The notes below the pieces were generated by a model that was not told where the DNA came from, made no database searches, and saw nothing but the letters and a program-made list of their open reading frames with translations. Positions 32,140 to 42,802 of a stretch of DNA of 64,000 bases are shown here, piece after piece. This DNA comes from Aquipseudomonas alcaligenes_A. GTDB lineage: Bacteria > Pseudomonadota > Gammaproteobacteria > Pseudomonadales > Pseudomonadaceae. The stretch lies in the NCBI GenBank assembly GCA_048595745.1, contig CP184361.1, one strand, 5' to 3'. The translations under genes were made by a program, and so were the position numbers. Positions within the stretch are counted from its first letter, which is position 1. Every line of letters begins with the position of its first letter.

Positions 32140-33522
32140 TTACTCGGCCAGACGCCAGGTAGTACCACCCTTGCCGTCTTCCAGCACCACGCCCATGGCG
32201 GTGAGCTGGTCGCGGATGCGGTCGCTTTCCGCCCAGTTCTTGTCGGCGCGGGCCTGCAGGCGCGCGGCGATCAGGGCTTCCACTTCGGCGGCGTCGACCT
32301 TGCCGGCGGCGCCAGCCTGCAGGAACGCATCCGGCTCCAGTTGCAGCACGCCGAGCACGCCAGCCAGTTGCTTGAGCTGGGCGGCCAGGCCGGCGGCAGC
32401 CTGTTCATCCGACTCGCGCAGGCGGTTGACCTCGCGGATCATCTCGAACAGCACGGCGCAGGCTTCCGGCGAGTTGAAGTCGTCGTCCATGGCCGCGCCG
32501 AAGCGCTCGACGAATGCCTCACCGCCAGCCGGCGCGACTTCCGGCAGACCTTTCAGGCCGTTGTAGAAGCGCTCCAGGGCGCCCTTGGCTTCCTTGAGGC
32601 TCTCTTCGGAGTAGTTGATCGGGCTGCGGTAGTGGCTGGACACCAGCAGGTAGCGCACCACTTCCGGGTGGTACTTCTCCAGCACCTCGCGGATGGTGAA
32701 GAAGTTGCCCAGGGACTTGGACATCTTCTCGCCGTCCACACGCACCGCGCCGGCATGCATCCAGGCCTTGGCGTAGAGCTTGCCGGTGGCCGCCTCGCTC
32801 TGCGCGATCTCGTTCTCGTGATGCGGGAACACCAGGTCCGGGCCACCGCCGTGGATGTCGAAGGTCTCGCCCAGGCAGCAGGTGGACATCACCGAGCACT
32901 CGATGTGCCAGCCCGGACGGCCCTTGCCCCACGGCGAATCCCAGCTCGGCTCGCCCGGTTTGGCGCCTTTCCACAGCACGAAGTCCAGCGGGTCTTCCTT
33001 GATCTCGTCGACCTCGATGCGCGCGCCGATCTTCAGCTCGTCGATCTTGCGCCGCGACAGCTTGCCGTAGGTCTCGAACTTGGTGACGCGGTAGTACACG
33101 TCGCCATTGCCCGGGGCGTATGCGTAGCCCTTGTCGATCAGGGTCTGGATCATCTGGTGCATGCCGGCGATATGGCCGGTGGCGCGCGGCTCGATGTCCG
33201 GGCGCAGCACGTTCAGGCGCGCCTCGTCCTCGTGCATGGCGGCGATCATGCGCTCGACCAGCGCCTCGAACGGCTCGCCGTTCTCGTTGGCGCGCTTGAT
33301 GATCTTGTCGTCGATGTCGGTGATGTTGCGCACGTAGGTCACGTCATAGCCGCGCGCGCGCAGCCAGCGGGTGACCACATCGAAGGCGACCATCACGCGG
33401 GCATGACCGATATGGCAGAAGTCGTACACGGTCATACCGCACACGTACATGCGCACGCTGTTACCTTCCAGCGGCTGGAAGACGTCCTTGGTCTTGCTAA
33501 GGGTGTTGTAGATGGAAAGCAT
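32140..33522 (-). CDS. cysS: Cysteinyl-tRNA synthetase
   Basis: Class I aminoacyl-tRNA synthetase of 460 residues that charges tRNA-Cys. Motifs are the zinc-ligand Cys in YVCGMTVYDFCHIGHARV (with the HIGH box), a second zinc site with WHIECSVMS and HHENE, and KMSKS (KMSKSLGNFF). It lies downstream of glnS on the same strand, separated by a palindromic repeat element. Its ribosome site GAGGAAA is just outside that element. Confidence 0.97.
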   Translation of the reverse strand: MLSIYNTLSKTKDVFQPLEGNSVRMYVCGMTVYDFCHIGHARVMVAFDVVTRWLRARGYDVTYVRNITDIDDKIIKRANENGEPFEALVERMIAAMHEDEARLNVLRPDIEPRATGHIAGMHQMIQTLIDKGYAYAPGNGDVYYRVTKFETYGKLSRRKIDELKIGARIEVDEIKEDPLDFVLWKGAKPGEPSWDSPWGKGRPGWHIECSVMSTCCLGETFDIHGGGPDLVFPHHENEIAQSEAATGKLYAKAWMHAGAVRVDGEKMSKSLGNFFTIREVLEKYHPEVVRYLLVSSHYRSPINYSEESLKEAKGALERFYNGLKGLPEVAPAGGEAFVERFGAAMDDDFNSPEACAVLFEMIREVNRLRESDEQAAAGLAAQLKQLAGVLGVLQLEPDAFLQAGAAGKVDAAEVEALIAARLQARADKNWAESDRIRDQLTAMGVVLEDGKGGTTWRLAE

Positions 33523-33539
33523 CTTTAAATTTCCTCAAG

Positions 33540-33671
33540 AACGGCTTTCAAAGCAGCGAGCGAAGATCAGGCAAGGCGAAGCGGGGTGAGGAAGCGGAAT
33601 GTACTGCGGTACATGAGCATTCCGAACCTCGCTTCAACACAGCATGATCGAGCGCAGCAATTTGACAGCCG

Positions 33672-33673
<2 letters not shown>
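33540..33673 (-). repeat. Palindromic intergenic element, copy A (glnS-cysS gap)
   Basis: About 134 bp bounded by inverted AACGGCT / AGCCGTT arms and holding a long imperfect palindrome. On the minus strand it contains TTCGGAATGCTCATGTACC, then CGCTTCCTCA. The same core and order are in copy B at 36005-36142. It starts inside the glnS stop codon and ends just before the cysS ribosome site. Confidence 0.7.
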
Positions 33674-35339
<1,666 letters not shown>

Positions 35340-35388
35340 GATGTCCTTAAGCTGAAATGCGGCGTGCGCGGGGCAGTAGGCCGGTCGA

Positions 35389-35405
35389 GGCAAAGCCCGT
35401 ATGAT
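35389..35405 (+). promoter_or_regulatory. Conserved 17-mer with -10-like box upstream of ppiB
   Basis: GGCAAAGCCCGTATGAT, identical to 30168-30184. It is about 108 bp before the ppiB ATG, in the glnS/ppiB divergent region. Confidence 0.45.
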
Positions 35406-35512
35406 ACCCAACCCGTCAACCCCCTGACAGCCGCAAAGCGACCGGGAGTGGCCTTTTGGCGCGAACGCGCCGCCGCTTCGCCGGCTTTGCCCGTATTCGA
35501 GAGCGCATCTCC

Positions 35513-36004
35513 ATGATCAAGCTGCACACCAACCACGGCGTCATCACCCTGGAACTGTTCGCCGACAAGGCCCCGGAAACCGCCGCCAATTTCGAGCAAT
35601 ACGTCCGCGAAGGCCACTACAACGGCACCGTGTTCCACCGCGTGATCAGCAACTTCATGATCCAGGGCGGCGGTTTCGAGCCGGGCATGAAGCAGAAGCC
35701 GACCCGCGCGCCGATCAAGAACGAAGCCAACAACGGCCTCTCCAACAAGGTCGGTACCGTCGCCATGGCTCGCACCATGGACCCGCACTCAGCCTCCGCG
35801 CAGTTCTTCATCAACGTCGCCGACAACGGCTTCCTCGACCACACCGCGCCGACCATGCAGGGCTGGGGCTATGCCGTGTTCGGCCAGGTGACCGAGGGCA
35901 TGGACGTGGTCGAGAAGATCAAGGGCGTGGCCACCACCATGAAGTCCGGCCATCAGGACGTGCCGGTGGAAGATGTGGTGATCGAGAAGGCCGAAGTCGT
36001 CTGA
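35513..36004 (+). CDS. ppiB: Cyclophilin-type peptidyl-prolyl isomerase B
   Basis: Cytoplasmic prolyl isomerase of 163 residues. Cyclophilin signatures are TVFHRVISNFMIQGG (with the catalytic Arg), MARTMDPHSASAQFFINVADN, and GYAVFGQVTEGMDVV. There is no signal peptide when started at 35513 (MIKLHTNHGVITLELF), which is the normal family start; the earlier in-frame ATG is inside promoter sequence. It is followed directly by palindromic element B and then lpxH. Confidence 0.96.
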   Translation: MIKLHTNHGVITLELFADKAPETAANFEQYVREGHYNGTVFHRVISNFMIQGGGFEPGMKQKPTRAPIKNEANNGLSNKVGTVAMARTMDPHSASAQFFINVADNGFLDHTAPTMQGWGYAVFGQVTEGMDVVEKIKGVATTMKSGHQDVPVEDVVIEKAEVV

Positions 36005-36142
36005 CAGACCGCCAAAAACTACTGCGCTAGGCTATGCGTCGTTGCGGCCAGCTTCGGAATGCTCATTTACCCTTTGTAAACTGCGCTTCCTCAGCTGTCC
36101 GCGCCTAGCCTAGCCGTCGCTCGCTACGTTTTTATCGGTCTG
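36005..36142 (+). repeat. Palindromic intergenic element, copy B (ppiB-lpxH gap)
   Basis: About 138 bp bounded by inverted CAGACCG / CGGTCTG arms. It shares with copy A the ordered blocks CTGCGCT, TTCGGAATGCTCAT-TACC, CGCTTCCTCA and TCGCTCGCT. It begins one base after the ppiB stop and ends nine bases before the lpxH ATG, so any transcript across it would fold into a long hairpin. Confidence 0.7.
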
Positions 36143-36151
36143 CTGAATGAC

Positions 36152-36874
36152 ATGATCCTGCTGATCTCCGATCTGCATCTGGAAGAGGAACGCCCGGACA
36201 TCACCCGGGCGTTTCTGCATTTCCTGCAGACCCGTGCCCGCCAGGCCGAGGCCCTGTACATCCTTGGCGACTTCTTCGAGGTGTGGGTCGGCGACGACGG
36301 CATGTCGCCGTTCCAGCACGACATCGCCCGCGCCCTGCGCGAGTTGAGCGATGCCGGTACGCGCCTCTACCTGATGCACGGCAACCGTGACTTCCTGATC
36401 GGCCGCGCCTTCTGCCGCGAAGCCGGCTGCACCCTGCTGAAAGACCCGAGCATCGTGCACTTCAATGGCGAGCCGGTGCTGCTGATGCACGGCGACAGCC
36501 TGTGCACCCTGGATGTCGGCTATATGAAGCTGCGTCGCCTGCTGCGCAACCCGCTCTCCTTGTTCATCCTGCGCAACCTGCCGCTCGGCACCCGCCACAA
36601 GCTGGCGCGCAAGCTGCGCAGCGAGAGCCGCGCGCAGACGCGCATGAAGGCCCGCGAGATCATCGACGTGACCCCGGAAGAGGTGCCACGAATCATGGCC
36701 GAGCATGGCGTGCGCACCCTGATCCACGGCCATACCCATCGCCCCGCCGAACATGCACTCGAAGTGAACGGCCAAAGCGCCCGACGCATCGTCCTCGGCG
36801 ACTGGGACCAGCAGGGCTGGGCCCTGCAGATCGACGAAGAGGGTCTGCACCAGGCGCCCTTCGCCCTCGCCTGA
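36152..36874 (+). CDS. lpxH: UDP-2,3-diacylglucosamine diphosphatase LpxH
   Basis: Cleaves UDP-2,3-diacylglucosamine to lipid X plus UMP in lipid A synthesis, at the inner face of the inner membrane (240 residues). Metallophosphoesterase metal ligands are in order: ISDLHLEEERPD, LGDFFEVWVGDD, MHGNRDFL, LLMHGDSL, and GHTHRPAEH. No conventional Shine-Dalgarno sequence precedes the ATG, which directly follows palindromic element B. Confidence 0.95.
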   Translation: MILLISDLHLEEERPDITRAFLHFLQTRARQAEALYILGDFFEVWVGDDGMSPFQHDIARALRELSDAGTRLYLMHGNRDFLIGRAFCREAGCTLLKDPSIVHFNGEPVLLMHGDSLCTLDVGYMKLRRLLRNPLSLFILRNLPLGTRHKLARKLRSESRAQTRMKAREIIDVTPEEVPRIMAEHGVRTLIHGHTHRPAEHALEVNGQSARRIVLGDWDQQGWALQIDEEGLHQAPFALA

Positions 36875-36976
36875 CAGATCGGCGAGAGCCAGCCCACATA
36901 CCGGCACAGTGCCACTTGACGCCTTCTTCGCGGCTGCGCAGCATGCGCGCACCTTTCCCGCAGTCAAGGAACGATC

Positions 36977-38329
36977 ATGGAAATCCCCAGCGGCACTCCC
37001 TCGAAACTCTCCCTGTTCAAGTACGTTGGTGTCCCGGCGCTGGTCGCCGCCATCGGCTTCGTCGGCTTCAACGGCGTGTTCTTCTATAACGAGGCAGGCT
37101 TCGTCACCCACGTGCGGACCATCTTCGGCGAAGAGAAGATCGTCGACGACGTGGGCTACGCCACCAAGTGGTTCGGCCGCGCCACGCCCTGGAAAAAGGC
37201 CCTCAGCGTGCAGTCGGTGCTCACCGAAGCCCTGGAGATCGACGACACCAGCGACAACGACAGCCTGGGCGCCACCATCGAGGCCTTCCCGATCGTCTTC
37301 CTCGGCAACGTCGACGCCAAGGTCGAATCCTCGGCGCGCTTCCGCCTGCCTGGCGGCGACCAGTTCCTCAAGATCGCCCAGGAATACCGCAACCCGGAAA
37401 ACTTCATCAAGACCGCCCTGGTCCCGGCCATCAAGGAAACCCTGCAGGCCACCGCCTCGCTGATGAGCGCCGACGACTACTACGCCGGCGCGCGCAGCGA
37501 GTTCGCCGCCGAGTTCGAGAACCAGCTCAATGACGGCCTGTACCTGATCAAGCGCAAGGAAATCCGCGGCCCGCGCGGCCACCTGCCGAGCCAGACTGCG
37601 ATCCTCCAGGCCGGCACCGAGCAGGGCAACTTCGGCGACAACAACGCCAGCCAGTTCATCACCGAAAAAGTGGTGGACGACAAGGGCATACCGGTGCGCA
37701 AGCAACAGCAGTTCCGCAAGTACGGCGTGGAAGTGGTCGAGGCGCGCATCACCAACGTCGACCCCAACCCGCAGTACAAGCAGCGCATGGTCAAGGTCCA
37801 GCAGGCGCTGGCCGAACTGGCCGTGGCCCGGCAGAACCGCCTGAAGGAAGAGGAAGAGAAGCTCCTGGTCACCGCCCGCGGTGAGAAGGAGGTCGAAGCC
37901 CGCCGCCAGGAAACCCTGCGCGACCAGATCGAACAGACCACCCAGGCCGAAACCGAGAAGCAGCTGGCCGTGATCAACGCGGAGCGCGAGAAGCAGCGTG
38001 CCGAGATCGAGAAGCAGACAGCCGAGCTGCTGCGCGACAAGGCCAGCATCACCGCCCAGGCCACCAAGATCACCGCTGACGCCGAGGCCTATGCGCGCAA
38101 GGCGGTGATCGAGGCGGACGGCGCCCTGCAACCCAAGCTGGATGCCCTGGTGCAGATCAACAAGGTGTGGGCCGAAGCCGCCTCCCAGGCGCCGGTGCCC
38201 GGCGTGATGATGGGCGGTTCCGGCAACGGCGCCAGCGCCAGCCGCCAGGACGAGATCGGCCAGCTGATGGGCATCCTTGCCACCAAGGCCGCCCGCGACC
38301 TGTCGCTGGACATGAAGGTCAAGGAATAA
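36977..38329 (+). CDS. SPFH/Band 7 domain membrane protein
   Basis: Membrane-anchored scaffold-type protein of 450 residues. One N-terminal helix (about 14-34, VGVPALVAAIGFVGFNGVFFY) is followed by a Band 7-like domain (about 50-230) and a long charged coiled coil (about 260-390, rich in Glu/Lys/Gln with RLKEEEEKLLVTARGEKE). The C-terminus is Gly/Ser/Ala-rich. SPFH proteins assemble oligomers that organise membrane proteases or lipid domains. No NfeD-type partner gene is adjacent, so a specific role cannot be assigned. It has its own intrinsic terminator. Confidence 0.82.
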   Translation: MEIPSGTPSKLSLFKYVGVPALVAAIGFVGFNGVFFYNEAGFVTHVRTIFGEEKIVDDVGYATKWFGRATPWKKALSVQSVLTEALEIDDTSDNDSLGATIEAFPIVFLGNVDAKVESSARFRLPGGDQFLKIAQEYRNPENFIKTALVPAIKETLQATASLMSADDYYAGARSEFAAEFENQLNDGLYLIKRKEIRGPRGHLPSQTAILQAGTEQGNFGDNNASQFITEKVVDDKGIPVRKQQQFRKYGVEVVEARITNVDPNPQYKQRMVKVQQALAELAVARQNRLKEEEEKLLVTARGEKEVEARRQETLRDQIEQTTQAETEKQLAVINAEREKQRAEIEKQTAELLRDKASITAQATKITADAEAYARKAVIEADGALQPKLDALVQINKVWAEAASQAPVPGVMMGGSGNGASASRQDEIGQLMGILATKAARDLSLDMKVKE

Positions 38330-38346
38330 GCCCTTCTGCAGTCAGC

Positions 38347-38380
38347 GAACGCCCCGCCCATGCGGGGCGTTCTCGTTTTT
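38347..38380 (+). terminator. Terminator of the SPFH gene
   Basis: Stem GAACGCCCCGC / GCGGGGCGTTC with a 4-base loop, followed by TCGTTTTT. Confidence 0.87.
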
Positions 38381-38474
38381 GCGCCCGCCTGCACTTCCCT
38401 TGATACGGATCAAACCCGCCACGTCACCGACGCGTAGGCTGCAAGCAAGCCCGAGCCGTGCGATGGAGGTCGTC

Positions 38475-39005
38475 ATGAGCAACATTCTTCTGGTGTGTTA
38501 TTCGCGCACCGGCAATACCCGCCTGGTGGCTGATGAGCTGGCCCAGCTCACCGGCTGGCCCCTAGCCCTGATTCAGGACACCCGCCCTCGAGCAGGCAGC
38601 AGTGGCGACTGGCGCTGCATGCTCGACGCCTGGCTGCGCAGCTGCCCCGACTATCACTACCAGGGACCGGCACTGGAAAACTTCGAGCACATTGTGCTGC
38701 TGACGCCGGTGTGGATGAAGGGCCTTGCGGCGCCGCTGCGCAGCTTCCTGAGCGACCATGACCTGTCATCCAAGCGCATTTCGGTCATCTGCACGCAGGG
38801 CGGTCGTGGCGGCTTCAATGCCGTGGAAGAAATCGCCACCCTGACCCACCAGGTACCCTCGCCCGTGCAGATTCTGCTGCAGAGTGAAGTGCTCAGTGGG
38901 CTCTCGCCGCAACGCCTGGAAGACTTCGTGGTACAGGTGCTGGCGTCCACCACCTACCAGCGCGATCGTCAGCGCCCCTCCTGGCTGTCACCTGTCGCTT
39001 CCTGA
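38475..39005 (+). CDS. Flavodoxin-family protein
   Basis: Flavodoxin-fold protein of 176 residues. The FMN phosphate loop is CYSRTGNTRLVADEL and the second loop is LLTPVWMKGLAAPLRSFL. It is probably an NAD(P)H:quinone reductase-like or electron-carrier protein. The start at 38475 is preceded at 5 bp by a strong TGGAGGT; an ATG four codons earlier overlaps that site. Its 3' end overlaps the convergent methyltransferase gene by 37 bp. Confidence 0.83.
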   Translation: MSNILLVCYSRTGNTRLVADELAQLTGWPLALIQDTRPRAGSSGDWRCMLDAWLRSCPDYHYQGPALENFEHIVLLTPVWMKGLAAPLRSFLSDHDLSSKRISVICTQGGRGGFNAVEEIATLTHQVPSPVQILLQSEVLSGLSPQRLEDFVVQVLASTTYQRDRQRPSWLSPVAS

Positions 39006-39937
39006 GCGGCAAATCGCAGGACCTTGAGCCCCGCGTCCAGGTCCGTCTCGATGAACTCCGGCGGGTTGGCCAGGCGCTCGATGAACTGCAGCCGTGGCGC
39101 TTCACGCGCCATCTCGGCGACCAGAAAAGCCGGCGTGATGGCCGGATCATTGCAGCAGGCCAGCACCTGCCCCGTCGGCGCCAGTAACTCCGGAAGCCGG
39201 CGCATGATCCTGGCGTAGTCGCGTGGCAGCACGAAGCTGCCTTTCTGAAAACTCGGCGGGTCGACGATGATCAGATCGAAAGGCCCCTCGCGCCGGAGCT
39301 TGCCCCAGGAGTTGAACAGGTCGTGCGCCAGAAAGCTCACCCGTGCCAAGTCGTGGCCGTTGAGCCGATGGTTGTCCCGCCCGCGGCTCAGCGCCGGGCG
39401 CGACATGTCCAGATTGACCACCCGCGCGGCGCCCCCGGCGATGGCCGCCACGGAAAATCCACAGGTGTAGGCAAACAGGTTGAGCACTCGCAGCCCGGCC
39501 GCACGCTCGCGCACCCAGCGACGCCCCAGGCGCATGTCGAGGAACAGGCCGCTGTTCTGCTTGCGTGCGAAATCCAGCCGATAGCGCAGGCCGTCCTCGA
39601 CGATCTCGCCGCCGTCGATGCGCTCCCCCCACAGGAACTCGGTCGTGCTGTCGGGCAGATAGCGGTGCTGCAGGAGCAGGTGACCCGCGCCACTGCGCTG
39701 CCAGACCGGCTCACGGGTCAGCGCCAGCAACACACTGCGCAGCTCGGCCAACGACTCCTCGCCGGGCTCGCGGAACAGCGACACCAGCAATACACCCTGC
39801 AGCCAGTCGACGGTGAGCTGCTCCAGCCCCGGCCACTGCCGGCCACGCCCATGCAACAGGCGGCGGGCCTCATGCGGCAGGTCGCCGAAGGCGACGCTCA
39901 GGTGCTGCTGCAGGGTAGCGATGGCGGAAAGTGTCAT
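38969..39937 (-). CDS. Class I SAM-dependent methyltransferase (RlmI/RlmK-like)
   Basis: Predicted RNA methyltransferase of 322 residues. A divergent N-terminal part (about 1-120) precedes a Rossmann methyltransferase domain. The domain has SAM motif I LNLFAYTCGFSVAA, an acidic loop VVNLDMSRPAL, and the target motif IIVDPPSFQKGS typical of rRNA m5C/m2G enzymes of the RlmI/RlmK family. The substrate cannot be fixed. It is convergent with, and overlaps by 37 bp, the flavodoxin gene. Confidence 0.85.
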   Translation of the reverse strand: MTLSAIATLQQHLSVAFGDLPHEARRLLHGRGRQWPGLEQLTVDWLQGVLLVSLFREPGEESLAELRSVLLALTREPVWQRSGAGHLLLQHRYLPDSTTEFLWGERIDGGEIVEDGLRYRLDFARKQNSGLFLDMRLGRRWVRERAAGLRVLNLFAYTCGFSVAAIAGGAARVVNLDMSRPALSRGRDNHRLNGHDLARVSFLAHDLFNSWGKLRREGPFDLIIVDPPSFQKGSFVLPRDYARIMRRLPELLAPTGQVLACCNDPAITPAFLVAEMAREAPRLQFIERLANPPEFIETDLDAGLKVLRFAAQEATGDSQEGR

Positions 39938-39998
39938 GATGTTCGTGGCTGGCGGCTGGGGCGCCGCATTCTATGTCAGGCGCATGGCAATCGCGGGC

Positions 39999-40031
39999 AA
40001 AAAAACGGCCCATCACCAACAGGTGTGGGCC
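39999..40031 (-). terminator. Terminator downstream of putP
   Basis: On the minus strand a GGCCCACACC / GGTGATGGGCC hairpin (one bulged base) is followed by a run of seven T. It lies about 115 bp past the putP stop. Confidence 0.8.
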
Positions 40032-40145
40032 GCAAAGCACTAACGGGTCGTGCGTGGTGCCCGGCGGTACCCGATGAGGGAGTGGGCACTGCGGGGCTGA
40101 ACGCGCGGCTGGACGACCGGCCAGCCGCGCGGGGGGTAGCTGCCC

Positions 40146-41636
40146 TTAGATGTGGGCGTCCTGGTATTCCTGCTCGGCTTCGTCGAAACGCTTGTGCATG
40201 GCGCTGGACGGGCCATTGCCGATGCGGCTGAAGATGACGATGGCGAGGGTGGCGAGGATGAAGCCCGGGATGATCTCGTACAGGCCCAGACCGATCCAGT
40301 TCTTCCACACCACCACGGTCACGGCACCGACGATCATGCCGGCCAGCGCGCCGTTGCGGGTCATGCCCTTCCACAGTACGGAGAGGATCACCACCGGGCC
40401 GAAGGCGGCACCGAAGCCGGCCCAGGCGTAGGACACCAGGCCCAGTACGCGGTTTTCCGGGTTGGAAGCCAGCAGGATGGCGATCACCGCGACCAGCAGC
40501 ACCATGGCGCGCCCCACCCAGACCAGCTCATTCTGACTGGCGCCCTTGCGCAGGAAGGCCTTGTAGAAGTCCTCGGTCAGGGCGCTGGAGCAGACCAGCA
40601 GCTGGCAGCTCAGAGTGGACATCACCGCAGCCAGGATGGCGGACAGCAGGATGCCGGCGATCCAGGGGTTGAACAGGATCTTCGACAATTCGATGAACAC
40701 GCGCTCCGGGTTCTCGCTGACCGGGCCGGCCAGTGCCGGGTTGGCCTGGAAGTAGGCGATACCGAAGAAGCCGACGGCCACGGCGCCGCCCAGGCAGAGG
40801 ATCATCCAGGTCATGGAGATGCGACGGGCAGCCGGGATCGACTTGACCGAATCAGCAGCCATGAAGCGCGCCAGGATGTGCGGCTGACCGAAGTAGCCCA
40901 GGCCCCAGGCCATCAGCGAGATCACGCCGACGAAGGTGGCGCCCTTGAGCATGTCGAAGTTGGTGGCGTCCTTCAGCTCGATGGCCGCGAAGGTGGTGTC
41001 CATGCCGCCGGTGGCGATCATCACCATCACCGGAGTGAGGATCAGGGCGAAGATCATCAGGGTGGCCTGCACGGTGTCGGTCCAGCTCACCGCCAGGAAG
41101 CCACCGATGAAGGTGTAGGCGATGGTGGCGGCGGCGCCGGCCCACAGGGCGGTCTCGTAGCTCATGCCGAAGGTGCTTTCGAACAGGCGGGCACCGGCAA
41201 CCACGCCAGAGGCACAGTAGATGGTGAAGAACACCAGGATCACCAGCGCCGAGAAGATGCGCAGGATGCGGCTGTTGTCCTCGAAACGGTTGGTGAAGTA
41301 GTCCGGCAGGGTCAGGGCATTGCCGTTGTGCTCGGTCTGCACGCGCAGACGGCCGGCGACGAATAGCCAGTTGAGGTAGGCACCGACGACCAGGCCAATG
41401 GCGATCCAGCTCTCGGAGATACCGGCGACGAAGATGGCGCCCGGCAGGCCCATCAGCAGCCAGCCACTCATGTCGGAGGCACCGGCGGACAGCGCGGTGA
41501 CGAAGCTGCCGATGCTACGGCCGCCGAGAATGTAGTCGGACAGGTTCTTGGTACGCAGGTAGGCGATAAGGCCGATCAGGACCATCGCGGCGATATACAC
41601 CACGAAGGTGATCAGCATGGGGGTACTGGCTGTCAT
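40146..41636 (-). CDS. putP: Sodium/proline symporter PutP
   Basis: Inner-membrane Na+/proline cotransporter of the SSF family (496 residues, about 13 helices). Sodium-site and family features are visible: LSAGASDMSGWLLMGLPGA near residue 50-68, the GGRSIGSF segment, and the GFLAVSWTDTVQA signature. It supplies proline as carbon or nitrogen source. putA is not adjacent. The 384-bp upstream gap carries paired direct repeats at 41926-41958. Confidence 0.95.
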   Translation of the reverse strand: MTASTPMLITFVVYIAAMVLIGLIAYLRTKNLSDYILGGRSIGSFVTALSAGASDMSGWLLMGLPGAIFVAGISESWIAIGLVVGAYLNWLFVAGRLRVQTEHNGNALTLPDYFTNRFEDNSRILRIFSALVILVFFTIYCASGVVAGARLFESTFGMSYETALWAGAAATIAYTFIGGFLAVSWTDTVQATLMIFALILTPVMVMIATGGMDTTFAAIELKDATNFDMLKGATFVGVISLMAWGLGYFGQPHILARFMAADSVKSIPAARRISMTWMILCLGGAVAVGFFGIAYFQANPALAGPVSENPERVFIELSKILFNPWIAGILLSAILAAVMSTLSCQLLVCSSALTEDFYKAFLRKGASQNELVWVGRAMVLLVAVIAILLASNPENRVLGLVSYAWAGFGAAFGPVVILSVLWKGMTRNGALAGMIVGAVTVVVWKNWIGLGLYEIIPGFILATLAIVIFSRIGNGPSSAMHKRFDEAEQEYQDAHI

Positions 41637-41925
41637 GGGAGGATGCCCTCTCGCTTGTTGTTATGGCCGCGGGGTTGACCGCGACAGGGTTGGCAAACGC
41701 GCCCGCTCGTGACGAGCGCTTGAGTACCCAGGCCATGCGGCCCGGGTTATGAAGACTGACGCCCGCCGCCGGCGCCTCATCACGCCGCTCCCCTCCCGGA
41801 AACGGCCGCGGGCCGCCACTGGCGACCTCTGCATTGGGTTTAGCCCAGCACCCTGAGCGCGCAAGCGCGCAACTCCGGCGAAGGGATGCAGGACTCTAGT
41901 GACAGGGGGATGACGGCTTCTTGCA

Positions 41926-41958
41926 GAAAACTCCGGATTTTTTACGGAAAACTCCGGA
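41926..41958 (-). promoter_or_regulatory. Direct repeat pair in the putP-nrtR gap
   Basis: GAAAACTCCGGA occurs exactly at 41926-41937 and 41947-41958, 21 bp apart (two helical turns), each containing a TCCGGA palindrome. This is about 290-320 bp upstream of putP and beyond the nrtR stop. Such spacing suits a dimeric activator of putP. The rest of the 41637-42020 gap shows no gene. Confidence 0.45.
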
Positions 41959-42020
41959 CCCGGGAACTTTCCGACCGCCCAGCACCACACCAGCCCGTTG
42001 ACAGGACGGACCTCGCGCCG

Positions 42021-42713
42021 TCAGGCCAGCACGCTGCGATCGAAGATGAAGATGCCATCGGCCTGCGGATGGTGCTCCAGCAGAACCTGCGGCCGCCCCA
42101 TCCGCGGTTGGTTCTTCTGCCCACTGTCCACCACCCAGCCCTGCTGCTTCATCTTTTCCAGCCGCCCACGCAGGGTGGTGTGCTGCACCGGCTGGCCGAG
42201 GCAGGCCTGGAACGCGGTTAGCGCCTCGGTGACGGTAAAGCGCGGCGCCAGCAGGTACAGCGGCAGCGCGGTGTACAGTGCCTTGCCGGCAAGCCGCTCT
42301 GCCGCCAGGGACACCAGTTGCGCATGGTCGAACGGCAGCGCCAGGCGGCCCTCCAGCACCTCGCCCAGGGCGACGAAGCGCAGATCAGCACCCTGCAGTT
42401 CGACATCCGGCGCCAGCAGGGCCAGATAGAGGGTCGACAGCGACCAGCCACGCGGGTCACGGACCGCGTTGCCGACAGTGGCCACCTGCTCCAGGTGCGC
42501 CGGGGCGATGCGCGCCTTGTCCTGCAGCGCGCGCGCGGCGGCAGCGTCGAGGCTGGTATCGGCGCAGCGACCATTGACCAGCACGCCGGGCAATGCCCAT
42601 TGCTCCGCGAACGGCGCCTGGGCGCGGCGGATCAGCAGCAATTGCAGCTCGCCCTCCGCGCCCAGGCGCAACGCCACGATATCCACCCCGGCCAGCACTT
42701 CGGCAGTACTCAT
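42021..42713 (-). CDS. nrtR: NAD regulator NrtR (Nudix-related transcriptional repressor)
   Basis: Repressor of NAD biosynthesis genes (230 residues). It has an N-terminal Nudix-fold domain (about 1-150) that senses ADP-ribose and a C-terminal winged helix (about 155-230, TTLRGRLEKMKQQGWV). The Nudix box is degenerate: the region GVLVNGRCADTSLDAAAARAL lacks the catalytic REXXEEXG core. It therefore probably binds but does not hydrolyse its ligand, as is known for NrtR. It is divergent from pncA-pncB-nadE, with a candidate operator at 42803-42819. Confidence 0.92.
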   Translation of the reverse strand: MSTAEVLAGVDIVALRLGAEGELQLLLIRRAQAPFAEQWALPGVLVNGRCADTSLDAAAARALQDKARIAPAHLEQVATVGNAVRDPRGWSLSTLYLALLAPDVELQGADLRFVALGEVLEGRLALPFDHAQLVSLAAERLAGKALYTALPLYLLAPRFTVTEALTAFQACLGQPVQHTTLRGRLEKMKQQGWVVDSGQKNQPRMGRPQVLLEHHPQADGIFIFDRSVLA

Positions 42714-42802
42714 GCCTTCTCCTGAGAATCTTCAGACTTATTCCATCTTGACGAGTAACTCACAGAATTTCACCCCCGACAGAGAAAACCGCTTGCCAAC
42801 TT

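Noticed and set aside
36110..38131. Open frame of 673 codons on the minus strand across lpxH and the SPFH gene
   Set aside because: It spans two real plus-strand genes and the gap between them, with no recognisable domain or ribosome site.
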